DNA of 64,000 bases from Boesenbergia rotunda (GCA_024364735.1 JAGFNQ010009461.1:186001-250000); one strand, 5' to 3'. Counted from the stretch's first letter, positions 32,332-44,703 are shown. Numbers and translations: made by a program. Notes: generated by a model from the letters alone, not told the origin.

Positions 32332-34744
32332 TGATAACCACCATTTTTGTTGATTATTTTAGGCTCTTAAATCCATGTTTGATCCATATTTTATATGCTT
32401 AAGTTTGTAATTTTATTAGGTTTCATGTATTCCCTTCATTTTGGCTTTTAATTCTAATCTTTGTATATTTGGGATATTTTTGGCACTAAATTTGAATATC
32501 ATTTTGTAGGCTTTAATTGATCATGGACCTAGATCAAATCGGGTCAGACTTGAGTCAGCATTGGATCCAGATCAAAAGGATCAAGCGTCGGATTAATAGG
32601 AGCCGTCCATTCCAGAGAACGGCTAGATTTGAGTCATCGGTCAACTTCTGGTCGATCCGAGTTCAAGATAGAGTCAATCGTGACCATAGATTAAGATCTG
32701 AAAATTTCAGCAAAATCAGAAGTCATCTGACCGTTGGATCGAGCTCAAGATGTTCTGGACCGTCCATTCAAAGATCAGCTAGATCTGGACCATCCGCCAC
32801 TGATCTGATTAATCCGAGCTGGGGACAGGTAGATCAGAACCATTGTTTGGGATCTGTGAAGTTTGGTTCAGATCTGAAAAGATCTGACCGTTGGATGAAG
32901 CCAAATCGATCTCAGCCGTCCGTTGCTAATGGATTAAATATTGGGTTGGCTGAACCAACTGAAGCTGGCTTGGCTGAGCTGTTTGACTGAACCAAGTGCT
33001 GATTGAACCCAAGCTGGATTGAACTCAGGGCTGAAGCTGACTGAACCAGGGCCGAATATGAAATTGAACCCATTTGCTGAAGCTGATTCAACCCAAGGCT
33101 GACCAAACCTAGCTGCTTGGCTTGACTGGACCAGAGCTGGAGCTTGGCTGGAACTGGACTGAGCTGGATGTACTGGCTGAACCAAAAGGCTGAATCAAAT
33201 TGGCTGACCGAACCGCTGAAGTTGGCTGGGCCAACTGAATCCACGCGCAGCCAAACAAAAGGGACACACGCAGAGCTAGGGCACTTCATCGACTCCACAC
33301 GCAGGCCAGCGGCGATCCTTCTCCTCCTTCTTTCTTCATCGTCGCCGCAAGGCTAGGGCAAGGGGGTTCCGAACCCTAGTCGGCCGGAGCTCCGATCAAC
33401 CGAGACGAGGGGCTCTCGTCTCAACGATCCACGTCCACCTCTTCTCTTTCGGGGTTCGGAGAGAAGAGAGTAAAGGTTCTCTTTCGGGGTTCGGAGAGAC
33501 GCCATCCATCCTCCTTCACCGCACGCCACCGGACGAAGCTAGGGCTTTGGGGGTTCCGAGCTCTAGTCGACTCCATCCGCCTTCACAGTCTTTCTTCCAT
33601 TTTCATCACCGGCGACCACAGCTAGGCTTTGGGGGTTCCGAGCTTCAGCCGAACGCAGCCGTCGCAGCCATCCATCTCCACCACAGCTTTCTCTTTCGGG
33701 GTTCGGAGAGAAAACGACTATCCATCCTCCACCGCACGCCATCGATCAATTTCTTACTGCATTTCTTTAGTTTTCTTGTCTTTCCAGCAATTTGTTTCTT
33801 CACAGCAATTTCTTGTTTCATTTGGGTTCAATTAGATTTCACAGCAATTCCATTTCCAGCAGATCTTCACAGTTTGTTTCCAGCACTTCTTCACAGCTCG
33901 ATTCAGCAGCTTCAATCCATTGCACTTCAATTTCCAGTTTCGGCAGCACCATTTCACCTTCACAGCAGCTCCTCATCAGTCAGCTTTCAGCATTCGGCAG
34001 CCACCTTTCCCAGTAGATCCATCAAGCAAGTTCAATTCCATATCAAATTGAGTGGTTCATTAGATTTTTGTGTCGTTGCCTTCACATCTGTTCTTCACCA
34101 GATTTTGAGTTTAATTGTGTCGTTAGTGAATGTTGATTATTCTTAATTGAGTTGTTTGTGATTGATGTTAAAACGTTTGTATTGGATAGATCTTGCCCCT
34201 ATCAATTGGCACGTACTTAAATCAATTTTTAGTATGCCTTGCATGTGTTTGATCAAATGTTGCTTAGAACTAGTAATTTCCATTGTAATGTTTCTTAGTT
34301 GCTTACTTAGATTTTGTGTTGCTCTTTCCCATGCTTTAGGTTTCTTGTCTTCAGTTTAATGCAATTAAGTTAGGAGATTAGATTTCTTTAATGCTGTAGG
34401 TTTTTGTTCTGTGTTCAGTTTTGTCAATGCTTAATTCTCAGTTGTCCTTTTCTTTTCTGCAATGGTAGTTAGGATAAATTAGATTTCTTAACCTGCACTG
34501 TCTTTCTTTAATTAGAGCTAGATTTCATACCTGCTTTGTCATTTCTTTTCATAGTATAATCGTTCAAATCCAAAACCCAATTTCATATCCAAAACCCAAA
34601 AGCAATAAGATTCAATTCTGAGAATTATCATGCATTAACTACATTCGTTGGGAGACGACTCGAGTTACTCTATGCTACATTAGTTTAGAGGAATTCGGTA
34701 CTTAAATTATATTTGAAACCGTAACACGACAAAAACGGTTATCA
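32332..34744 (+). repeat. 3' LTR of element E (longer, different middle)
   Basis: The first about 447 bases match the 5' LTR with about five differences, and the last 384 bases (34361-34744) match with one. The middle of about 1.58 kb (32779-34360) is unrelated to the 5' LTR middle. It contains CTGAACC/GCTGAAGC-rich repeats (32945-33230) and three TTTCGGGGTTCGGAGAGA segments (33447, 33483, 33693). Confidence 0.88.
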
Positions 34745-34848
34745 GCGGGTCGGATCCTTCAACTGTGCCAAAGAGATGTGGGAAAAGCTAATCAATCTAC
34801 ACGAAGAGAGCTCCGATATTGAGATCTTGGAAGGTGCGATGTCAGACT

Positions 34849-35381
34849 TAGGGATGGCAATTTTCCCCACGGATTTGGATATCCGCGGGGAAAATCCGAA
34901 ACGGGGCGGGTTTGGGGAGGTATTATCGGGTTTGGATTCGGGTTCGGGGATTTTTAAAAATCCCCGAAATAGATTGGGGCGGGTATGGGGATGCTATCTC
35001 CATCCCCGAACCCGCCCCGATATCTTTAATAATAATAAAATATTAATAATTATTAAAATAATTCAATAATATTAATATTAAAGATGTGTGAAAACCCTAA
35101 TGAGTATCGCTCACTAGTCACTCGCCGCCTCCCACAAGTTGGAAATCCCATTGTTTTTACAACCATGCTTGGGAAATCCCTTTTTTTTAACTTGGAAAAA
35201 AATTGATATTTCAAGTGGGGATGGGGACGGGGATGGAGATTTACTCCCCGTGGGTTCGGGGATGGGGATTCCCCGATTAAGTAGAGGTGGGGATGGGGAC
35301 GGGTTCGGGGATGGAGATTTACTTTGGGGACGGGTATGGGGACGGCAAACCCGTCCCCAACCCGCCCCATTGCCATCCCTA
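34849..35381. mobile_element. Element F: hAT-type MITE in D's gag
   Basis: 533 bases with inverted ends TAGGGATGGCAAT and ATTGCCATCCCTA, flanked by a perfect 8-base duplication GTCAGACT (34841-34848 and 35382-35389), the hAT signature. The interior is rich in GGGGATGGGGACGGG-type repeats and their complements, so the element can fold back. No transposase. Frames read within it are products of the repeats. Confidence 0.9.
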
Positions 35382-35715
35382 GTCAGACTTATCGAAGGAT
35401 TCAGACGATAAGGAAGATCAAGCAAGTTATTTTGCATTCTCGGGTCAAGCACAAGTAGCTGCGACAGAATCGACACCCAACATCGAAATCGAACCAGAGT
35501 CAGACAACGAGTTTTCTGAGACAAAATCGGTAACCAATTTTGAATTGTTTTCTGAATTAAGGTCAAATAATCAAGCTGATACTACAATGGTCGAGGAAGG
35601 TATAGTTTTCATTGTAGGGAAAACTCCAAGAGAATTGCAAAAGAGGCCTCAACTAGTACCTGAGTCCAACTCAGACTCAAAATCTGACGACGAAGAAGGG
35701 GATCATCGGAAGTAG

Positions 35716-36631
35716 GTCCGAATGGCTCGCGACCACTGTAAAATGCCGAAAAAACAGTCAAGCAAAAGAAAGATGGGTAACTTTAATTCATATGAAAATT
35801 TAATTCATGATATTGCTGATTCTGAAAATCCAGAATATTATTACGATTATGACGTGACTTAGATTACTTTTCTCGCTTATGTTTTTTTTGCTTAGAATTA
35901 GGATTGGTTAGTTTAAGGACTAAAATTATTTAAGTGAAATTTGAACAATATAGTATTGGGTGGAGGTGAGATGATAGTACGTTAGGGAAACCTTTATGAT
36001 GAAACTAGCCGAAGTTGTCGATCCAAGACCCAAACTAGTTAGACCAAAATCTTTCAAGAAGTAACTTGAAGATAAATTTTCTATAAAAGGCTTTGTCAAG
36101 GAAAGGGTTGATGATCCAATAAGGCTACGACCAAAGAAGGCCTAGTGCCTCGCCAAGACCTGGAAGCCAATTACTAAAAATCAAATTCACTTTACTATTG
36201 TCAAATTTGAATCTAACACAAAGTTCAATTAAATCTTAGATTTAACACACATTTCAAAATTAACCATTTTTTAAAAATTAAAATATCTGTCTCACACAAC
36301 CCATAAGGTTAACATGCTTGGTCACGTAGAACTGGGTGAGACATCTAGGACCTAAAAGCATAAATCACTATCCTTTCAAATAAAAATTATTTTCAAAAGT
36401 TATTCAAAATTATCTCTATTTTCAAATTAATTCAGTTTACTGTACCCTACTTTTTCATCTCTATTTTTTTTTTCAAAATATTGAATTTCATGTTAAATAT
36501 CACAATAGACTCATTTTAAATAGAATCTAGGGCTTGTTTGATTTAGTTATTAATTGGTCAAACATAGTCAACTGAGTTAAACTTGGTCAACACAGTCAAC
36601 CCTAGTCAACATAGTCAAACCTGGTCAACAC
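35716..36631 (+). other. Element D interior, non-coding remnant
   Basis: AT-rich interior after gag. A weak open segment at 35995-36140 is interrupted by stops. A cluster of GGTCAAC/AGTCAAC repeats lies at 36560-36630, just left of solo LTR G. No pol domain was seen. Confidence 0.5.
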
Positions 36632-39600
36632 TGTAAAATACGGCGATTCAAAAATCCAGACCAGAAAATTTTTCAAGATTTTTCTGAATTGAGTCTAGGG
36701 TTTTCGGCCCTACGGGAGAAGCCCAGGGGCTTTTGGGTAAATTCTAAATTACGAGAAGGTAAATAATTTAATCATAAAAGTTATTTGAGGTTAAATTATA
36801 ATAAATGGAGGGTTAAATGGTTAAAACCTTTAACCCAAGGGTCGAGGGTGAATTTGAGAAAAGTGAGGGTCTTTTCTGCAAAAGGCCCCCCTCTTTATTA
36901 TAGCTGCTCGTGCCCTAGCCGCAACAAAAGCCGCAGCCGACCCCTTTCGTTTACTTCTTCCTCCCCTCGCGAAGCTCGCAGCCGCCGCCGACCCGATTTC
37001 TTCTCCTCCCCTTCGCACGAGCCCCAGCCGCAGCGCCACTCCTTTCCTTCTTCCTCCCTCGTGCCCTAGTTGCAGACGCGCAGCCCTTCCTCCTCCGTTT
37101 TCTTCTCCGGGCGAACCCTAGCCGCGCCAACAGACCGACGGACCACCTCTCCCTCTTCCGTTGAGACGATCGCCCGATGCCAGTGTCAATCATTGGTGAT
37201 CTATTTTGGTAAGTACGACTCCTTGAGCAAATTCGGTTGAGTGTGGCAAGTGGAGGTCTTCCAAACTTCTTGGATTTCACTGAGTTGATTCCTGTGGCAG
37301 CATCGCGAGGTTTGTTCCAGTGGTATCATCCTCCGCGTGACAAATCTGGACTTAGCTCGATCAAGGCCAACTAGAGAGGGGAAATTCTGTGGGTGTGCGC
37401 TAACGGGAGGTAAGTTGGACACAATTCACAGTAGGAAATTGATCTCTGATTTTGTATCTAATCTTGTCAGTTGATCTTTTATGATTTGAATACCTAATCA
37501 GGTAGGTTGGATATGTAGGATGAATGGTGGAAGATTGAATCAGATTTTTGGGTTTCTTGTTTCGGCCCTGATTTGGGCTTGCCGTGAGCTCCCTTTGTAG
37601 AAGGAACAAGTTGTTTTGGATAGCCTGAAGAGTGAATGGATTTAGATCTCTTTAGATCTTATGATAATTTGTTGTGTGATATTTGGTGGATTAGTGTAGA
37701 TGAGAAGTGGGGTTGAATTGATATTGGCAGGTATTGTTTTGGGATCCAAGTGATTGAGTTTTGTATCTTGAAATATTGCTGATTTGGATTGTAGTTTCCA
37801 TTGAGCAATGGTGAATCCACAATGTTGTTTTGTTGAATTTAAAATTTGCTAATGTGTGTTGCCGTGAGTTTCATCTCATGGTTAGGGTTGTTATAAGAGT
37901 TCGTTTATGTTCTCTATTTCTTGCTCTTAGCCATATGTTTTTTTTTTCTGATCTGTATGGAAGTTGAGCATGTATGGAAGTTGAGCATGGAAACTGGAGT
38001 TTGGGTTGGTAGTAAATTAATGAGTGAAATAGTAATTAAACCTTAATGATTTCCTTGAGTGTAATGGATTGTGAGGTTGAACCTAAAAGGAGTTTGCCAT
38101 GTATACTTTGGATCTTGGAGCTAGTAGATTCGAGGATTGGGTTTTATTCGAGGTAATCTATTGGATCAGTTTTGGAGATTTGAACCTAAACTTAATTGAT
38201 TCGGGTTTCGAAAACCTAAGATGAATTTAATCAAGGTAACTTGGGATAATTATGAGCTACTCATTTAATTGTGATTAATTAAATGAAACATGATAATTAG
38301 GAAGATCCTAATTAAGTGAGATAACTCGTTTAGCTATAAATTATATATATTATGGTAGCTAAACATTATGCCTTTGATACAGGCCTTTGATTGGGTGCAT
38401 CATTGCTGATGATCAGATGGGAGGTCATTTTCTGATACGAGTATCTCTCTTTTGGAGGCGGGTACCCTTTGACTTATCTTTTAGATATTGTCATATTGCT
38501 ATGCGTGGTTTGTTATAGATAACAGTAAGATTGTATGCCATATCTGCCTTAGTATACCTGTATTTGATACATACTGCTTATCCTTGAGGTTATCTCCCGA
38601 TTAGATTCATACAGTCTCAATAGTTGCCCTGTATATATTTATATGTGCATAGATGTAGAGATATGTTCCCTCTTGCATTTTGACACTGATAGATCACTGG
38701 TTACTTTTTCAGTATACCTAGTAGATTACTTGTATCCCCTGATATAGAATTCAGACCTGTACCTAGCACACTGAGGTGTTAGTTGAGGACTGGGTGGTTT
38801 ATTATGCCTGTTCTGGATACTTGTTAGTTATCCCTGAGCTATCATGTCTGTTCTGGATACTTGTTAGTTATCCCTGAGTTATTATACCTGTTCTGGATAC
38901 TTATTAGTTATCCTTGAGTTATTATGTCTGTCCTGGATACTTGTTAGTTATCCCTGAGTTATTATGCCTTTCCTGGATACTTGTTAGTTATCCTTGAGTT
39001 ATCATGTCTGTTCTGGATACTTGTTAGTTATCCCTGAGTTATTATGCCTGTCCTGGATACTTGTTAGTTATCCTTGAGTTATCATGTCTGTTCTGGATAC
39101 TTGTTAGTTATCCCTGAGTTATCATGCCTGTCCTGGATACTTGTTAGTTATCCTTGAGTTATCATGCCTGTTCTGGATACTTGTTAGTTATCCCTGAGTT
39201 ATTATGCCTGTCCTGGATACTTGTTAGTTATCCTTGAGTTATCATGTCTGTTCTGGATACTTGTTAGTTATCCCTGAGTTATTATGCCTGTCCTGGATAC
39301 TTGTTAGTTATCCTTGAGTTATCATGTCTGTTCTGGATACTTGTTAGTTATCCCTGAGTTCACATGCCTGTCCTGGATACTTGTTAGTTATCCTTGAGTT
39401 ATCATGTCTATTCTGGATACTTGTTAGTTATCCCTGAGTTATTATGCCTGTTCTGGATACTTATTAGTTATCCCTGAGTTATTATGCTTGTCCTGGATAC
39501 TTGTTAGTTATCCCTGAGCTATCATGTCTGTTCTGGATACTTGTTATTTATCCCTGGTTATTATGCCTGTTCTGGATACTTGTTGGTTATCCCTGTTTAT

Positions 39601-40926
39601 TATGCCTGTCCTGGATACCTGTGGTTTATCCCTGAGTTATTATGCTGTTAGTTCCATACAGTATCAGGTAGTGTCATATCTATATGTATGCTTAGAGATC
39701 GTGATGTATCTCCTGCCTTTGACCTTGAGGGATCTGTAGTTTTCGGCCAGTATACCTTGTAGGTTACCTGTATTTCCTGTTATAGGATTTCAGACTGAGA
39801 CCTAGTATACTGAGGACTTGGGAGAGAGGTATGTGTATCTATCATACACCATCCTTGCATTGTTGCATGCCGGCGATCAGCGACTCCCTTGTGGTTGAGC
39901 CTAATCGTCTTCCGGCACATGATATGCACACACGGCCACTCATGGGTTAGTGGATACCGCTGGGTGTGTGCATTTGCTCTGTACTGCTCCGCTCGTCCGC
40001 TCATGGGTAGTGGTTTCGGAGCGTGGTAGCAGGCAGGGATCCCTTCTCTACCCATAGACCAGAGAAGATGAGAGAGATATCTCCCCCATATATATATGGG
40101 GCGGAGTGTTTACTCCACCAGCATCCTGTCCACTCGGTCACTCAGGAGTAGTGATGGCAGAGTGCTGACAGTGTCACAGCTCTACCCACTCGGCCGACAC
40201 AGTATCGTCTGTCTCGGTGGCTTGACTGGAGTTAGGGGGTGACCATGGCATTGCACCATGTGCATATTTTGCATCGTGCATTGTTTGCTGCACTTGATTG
40301 CTGCACTTGTTTGACATGCATATTCTGGAGACTTGTTATCTGAGATTATATGTCTATTGATATTCCCTTGGTACTTATTATCCTCTTTTCAGGTTAGATG
40401 GATTCTGGTATGTATCTTGATTCAGTATCTTCAGTATACCCTTTCATATTGTTCATATGAGACTGTATCAGCGTAGACTCCTATTGTTATTATAACTTTC
40501 TACGCATATCTGTTGGGTATTCGCTGAGTTATGGACTCACCCCGTTGCCATATATGTTTTTATTTCAGGTTGAGATACTTGGAGTCGCCAGAAGAGCCCA
40601 GCAGCCAGTCCCTACCCATCGCGACAACATGGTTTCGTTTTGTACCTTGTAGTGTATTGTTTTATATTTCTTTTAGCGATATGTATATGTCGTATGTGTC
40701 GCGAGCCCTAAGGGGTTGTTGTATTTGTTGTTTCGTCATAAGTCGGACCGGTCCGCAGTCAGGTATGATTTACTTTGCGTTATGGTTATGTTATGTCTTG
40801 ATTTTGAGGCCTGAGGCCAAATTATTATTGCGTGTGTTGTTTGTATGTGTAAATTGTCCGCCGGACAGGGGAGGTGCTGCCCAATTTTATATTGGACCAG
40901 TGGCTCCTGGGTCTCGGGGCGTGACA
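36632..40926 (+). mobile_element. Solo LTR G (Tekay/Del-like) with a 40-base satellite-like array
   Basis: 4295 bases, TGTAAAATACGGCG...CGGGGCGTGACA, flanked by a perfect 5-base duplication AACAC (36627-36631 and 40927-40931). Large LTRs with GGGCGT(G/T)ACA ends are typical of Tekay/Del-type Gypsy elements. It contains a GC-rich block (36880-37170), possibly the promoter region, and a long 40-base tandem array (38806-39645). No internal domain remains. Confidence 0.85.
38806..39645 (+). repeat. 40-base tandem array in solo LTR G
   Basis: About 21 units of 40 bases, consensus beginning CTGGATACTTGTTAGTTATC and ending GAGTTATNATGNCTGTY. Many units alternate between a TTCTGG...CCCTG form and a TCCTGG...CCTTG form, giving an 80-base higher-order period from about 38925 to 39440. 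The last units are shortened. Confidence 0.92.
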
Positions 40927-40931
40927 AACAC

Positions 40932-43171
40932 TGAAATCCCTTAAGGAACTTAGATAAAAGTCAGTTTGTGTCGGATACAGGGGGAGTTCTCTTAATCTTT
41001 TTCGAAAAATTCAGATTTTTCAAAAACCTTATGCTCTAAAACTTATTATCATCTCAAAATAAGGTTTTCAAAAATTGGCTCAAAAACCTTGGTATATTAC
41101 TATCTCTTTGAAGAACCATTATCATTTCAAAATTTTCTTCGAGGCTTATGCTTTAAAAATTATCTTCATTTCAAGTTGTGTTTTCAAAAATTTATCTCCT
41201 TAAAAGTTCATACTCAGAAACTTATTCAAAATTATTCTTTTGATTTTAATAAACCCTAAAGACACAGAGAAAGGTCCACTTGATGATCTACAAGGATTCC
41301 TAGGATGTGTCAAATTTAGGGAGAGTTTGAGTCAAAAGAAGAATTTCTGAATTTTTTTTGGTAATTATTTGTTTTGAAGTTATTAGATAATTCTTATAAT
41401 TGAAATCAAACCTTAAAACTCAGAGGAAGATCGCTTGTAGTCAACAAGCTTCCTAGGACTGAGTCAAGTTTAGGGGGAGATCAAATTAAAAGAATTATTG
41501 AACATTTTCAAAATTATATGTTTTCATGCACTGCACGTTTAAAATCCTTTTGAGAACTTAAATAATTTTTCTTTCAAATACTTTTATTTTATTTTTCAAA
41601 ATTCTTGTGGCTTATGAAATTATTTTTGAAATAATATTTACTTGGGTTGGAGAAATTTTCAGGACACTTAGGAAAATGTCCTTGTAGTTAACAAGGTTTC
41701 CTAGGATTGTGTCAGACTGGAAAAGAAACCTAGTTAAGTAAAATATTATGTTTTCAAAATGCATAATACTTTTCAAAAATTATTGTATTTTTCAAAGTCT
41801 AATAGTTTTCAAAAACAGTACTTAGAATTTTCAAAAAGGCTCAATCTGTTTTTTTCAAAAGTACTTGCATATTTTTCAAAAGTACTTAATTTTTCAAAAA
41901 TTGTATAATATCTTTCAAAAGTACTTCTATTTTTCCAAATATAATGTTTTCAAAAGTACTAATACTTTTCTAAGGTAATTGTATTCTAAGTACGTGAATT
42001 TTCTAAAGATTTGCCTACAAATACAAAATCTTTTTTCAAAATTGCACAATACCTTTCAATGTGGAGTTTTGTTGGTGCAATTTAAGCTCTTTGCTATGCT
42101 TTCAAGAGTTATACTAAGTATTTTTTTCAAAACTCATAGGCTCTGATACATAATTTTTTATCTTAAAACTTCTTTCAAAATATATTTCTTTATTAATAAA
42201 CAGCCAAGGGGGAGATACTCAGAAATTTTTTTTGTCAAACTGAACTTGTGATTATTTTGAAAGGTTAATTTGCATGTTTTTTTTCCAAAAGGAAATTTTA
42301 ATATCATGGGGGAGCTGAGTGCAACTTTGCAAGTTTTTTAATTGGAAATGTTCTAAAACATAAGGAGAGAAAAAGCTCAAATTGTTCAAAATCAAAATGT
42401 TTTTCAAAAGCTTTCTCTTATTCAAAAAGCAAAGATGAATTTCTAAAGTGTGCTTTCAAAAATTTCTAAGAGCATCTTTTTGCAAATATTTCTAAGTAGA
42501 TTTTTCCTTAGTAAACAAAGTTTGTTTGAGCAAAAATCAGTTGGAATTTTTTTTGGCAAATATCTTTAAGTAAAATTTCTCTTAGTGAACAATTTTTTAA
42601 AATTTTAACATGTTCTATTTGCACAAAATATTTTCCAAGCAAATGTTTCTAAATATTCAAAAGTTGAAATTTTTTAAGGGAAAGTTGTTTGGCTAATGTT
42701 CTTTGAAAATTTTCTTCAAGTTGAAATTTATGGCTAAGGAAATTGTTTTTGCAAAAATTGGTTTTGCAAAGCCTTTGATAAATAAAGGTTTCTTCAAAAT
42801 TTGGGCTTGCAAATTCTTAAGTGAAAAATTGTTCTTTTTGTTCATGCAATGCTTTTGGTTTACTTTGGTAAAACTCAAAACTCTCTATAGAAACCTTGTT
42901 CGCCCATGTATGTTTTTTATATATGTCAAAGGGGGAGGAAAGGTCAAAGTTAAGTATGTTAACAAAAGTATTCAAGGTTTTAGGGGGAGTATGAGGAAAT
43001 TTTTAATTTTTTTCTGTTCAAAATTACATTGGCATGTTCAAAATTACATTGGCCATAGACTTTATACTGTTCAAATTGCTATATTTCATTTGGTCTTAAC
43101 TGTCTTGCTTAAACTGTTATAATTTTTACTTAACTTTGAATTGGGTTGCCATAAATCAAAAAGGGGGAGAT
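40932..43171 (+). other. Element D 3' interior with repeated polypurine tracts
   Basis: AT-rich, rich in TTTTCAAAA words, no pol. GGGAG-type tracts recur at about 40980, 41325, 41471, 42210, 42308, 42934 and 42983, and AAAGGGGGAGATTG abuts the 3' LTR. Multiple polypurine tracts are a described Sirevirus feature. A 139-codon open run (42703-43119) is Phe/Lys-rich and is not considered a gene. Confidence 0.6.
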
Positions 43172-44703
43172 TGTTGGTGCAGGAAGCACCATATCGAACC
43201 TTGTTTTGATATTGGCAAAGGATTCAAAGTTAAGTACTATTTGTGCTCTAACCATGTTACTTGAGTCTACAGATTAAAGTCCTTGTAAAGGACTGCTAGG
43301 CACCTAACGAAGGACTACTAGGCATCGAAACTCTACGACCTGGCGAAGGGCTGCTGAGCACCTAGCGAAGGGTTGCTAGGAGTCGAAGACCTAGCGAAGG
43401 ACTGCTAGGCACCTAGCGAAGGACTGCTAGACATCGAAACCCTAAGACCTAGCGAAGGACTGCTGGGCACCTAGCGAAGGGCTGCTAGGAGTCGAAGACC
43501 TAGCGAAGGACTGCTAGGCACCTAGCGAAGGACTGCTTGGTTACGAAGACCTGGCGAAGGACTGCTAGGCACCAGACGAAGGACTGCTTGGTACCGAAGA
43601 CCTGGCGAAGGATTGCTAGGCACCAGGCGAAGGACTGCTTGGTAACGAAGACCTGGAGAATGACTGCTAGGCACCTGGCGAAGGACTGTCGGGTAAAAGT
43701 CCAACTGGAGGAGTCGATTGGCAACAGGTAAATTCTCCTGAGAGGAGTAGGTGAGGTCGCGTTCCCCGTCGAGGGAACATTAGGCGTTGGTTCGACCTAG
43801 GGTTCCATTTTAGAGACCCAAAGTCAGAACCAAGACAGCTACGGCTGTAAAATTCACTACATGCTTGCTTTGTTTTGTTTGGTACTAACCCTGGATGCAG
43901 GACCGAAGGAACTAGTTTCTACAGCTCAGAACGCCCCAAAGGAGTGGGGCAGCAGCTTGGTTGGGCGCCCGGGAGGTCCCGGGCGCCGAAGGTCAAAGCC
44001 AAACAAGAGTTGAGCAAGAAAACGCTTCAGAAACTCACTGGGCCAGGCGCCCCCAAGCTCCCGGGCGCCCCGGATGCCTCGGGCGCCCTGGGCTCAAGCC
44101 AACGAAGCGATAGAGTTCAAGTCAGCGAGAAGCCAGCAGACCAAGTCAACCCGGGCACCCCCTGCATCCCGGGCGCCCCCGTCAAACCTCGAGCCCGATC
44201 CTGGAGGGATAAGGGCTGATCGAGAGGTTTGCGGATCGAGTGACACGTGGAGGCGCCCCCAACGTCCCGGGCGCCCCCAGGTGCACTATATAAGGGGCTC
44301 GACCCCCAAGGCTTCAAAACATAGTTTTTCAACGCCTCAATACTCTTCGCTCAAGCGCTCTACTCTGAAAACTTCTGATCTCGAGGTTCTAGCGCCGACG
44401 ATGACCCTACGCACCGAAGAACGATCCACACCGGGCGTCGGTAACGAAGAGTTAGATTTTTGTTTTTATTGCACTATTACTGTACAACTTCTTGTAATAA
44501 CTTGCGCAATTATAGTATTGCCCGCAGTAAACGGTCAAGGACCGTGGGCCTTGGAGTAGGAGCCGACCGCGACTCCGAACCAAGTAAAAAATCTTGTGTT
44601 CGCGTTTGTTTTTCTTTATTTCCGCTGCGTAATTTCTCTCAATCTAATCCGAAACGGTTTTACGATATTCACCCCCCCTCTATCGTATTCTATCGATCCA
44701 ACA
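43172..44703 (+). repeat. 3' LTR of element D
   Basis: Same length as the 5' LTR (1532 bases) and near-identical by eye. It lacks one GTGCTCCCGGGCGCC-type unit present at about 25210 but has an extra ACGTCCCGGGCGCCCC-type unit at about 44262. TATA box at about 44286. Confidence 0.9.

Larger units (their letters stand above)
26531..34744 (+). mobile_element. Element E: LARD-like LTR element with a novel frame
   Basis: LTRs TGATAACC...GGTTATCA (26531-28332, 1802 bases; 32332-34744, 2413 bases), with a perfect 5-base duplication GCGGG (26526-26530 and 34745-34749) inside D's gag. The primer-binding site TGGCGCCGTTGCCGGGG matches the tRNA-Asp type used by Athila-like Gypsy elements, and a GTGTGGGGGAG tract precedes the 3' LTR. 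The interior carries no gag-pol but a long Gln- and Asp/Glu-rich frame (28460-30679). It is best described as a large non-autonomous (LARD-like) element that borrowed its machinery from a Gypsy relative. Confidence 0.85.
26266..35714 (+). pseudogene. Element D gag remnant, split by E and F
   Basis: Three pieces of one frame: 26266-26530, 34750-34848 and 35390-35714, rejoined when E and F and their duplicated target bases are removed. The N-terminus reads NQEWNSARPPLFSGKNFNSW, the typical start of Copia Gag (the UBN2/Retrotran_gag_2 type). The C-terminal third is rich in Ser, Asp and Glu. It ends at a TAG (35713-35715), followed by a short basic segment with MARDHCKMPKKQSSKRK, perhaps the decayed zinc-knuckle region. 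The central Gag portion is shorter than usual. It would have formed the virus-like particle; it is now non-functional. Confidence 0.75.
24314..44703 (+). mobile_element. Element D: non-autonomous Sirevirus-like Copia
   Basis: Two 1532-base LTRs (24314-25845 and 43172-44703), both TGTTGGTGCAGG...GATCCAACA, are flanked by a perfect 5-base duplication CAAAC (24309-24313 and 44704-44708). A primer-binding site similar to the initiator tRNA-Met type follows the 5' LTR. A gag remnant encodes the N-terminal Copia Gag region, and repeated polypurine tracts precede the 3' LTR, as in Sireviruses. No protease, integrase, reverse transcriptase or RNase H was seen, so it depended on another element. E, F and G are nested in it. 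Confidence 0.88.

Noticed and set aside
33547..34146. 199-codon Ser/Phe/His-rich frame in the 3' LTR of E
   Set aside because: Lies in an LTR, is absent from the 5' LTR, and has biased CT-rich composition without a domain.
35053..35566. Frames of about 90-150 codons in and around MITE F
   Set aside because: They translate GGGGATGGGGACGGG repeats and cross the element boundary.
38806..39645. CRISPR-like direct repeat array
   Set aside because: Units are contiguous 40-mers without unique spacers, inside a plant LTR.
42703..43119. 139-codon Phe/Lys-rich frame in D's 3' interior
   Set aside because: AT-rich low-complexity sequence full of TTTTCAAAA words; no motif.
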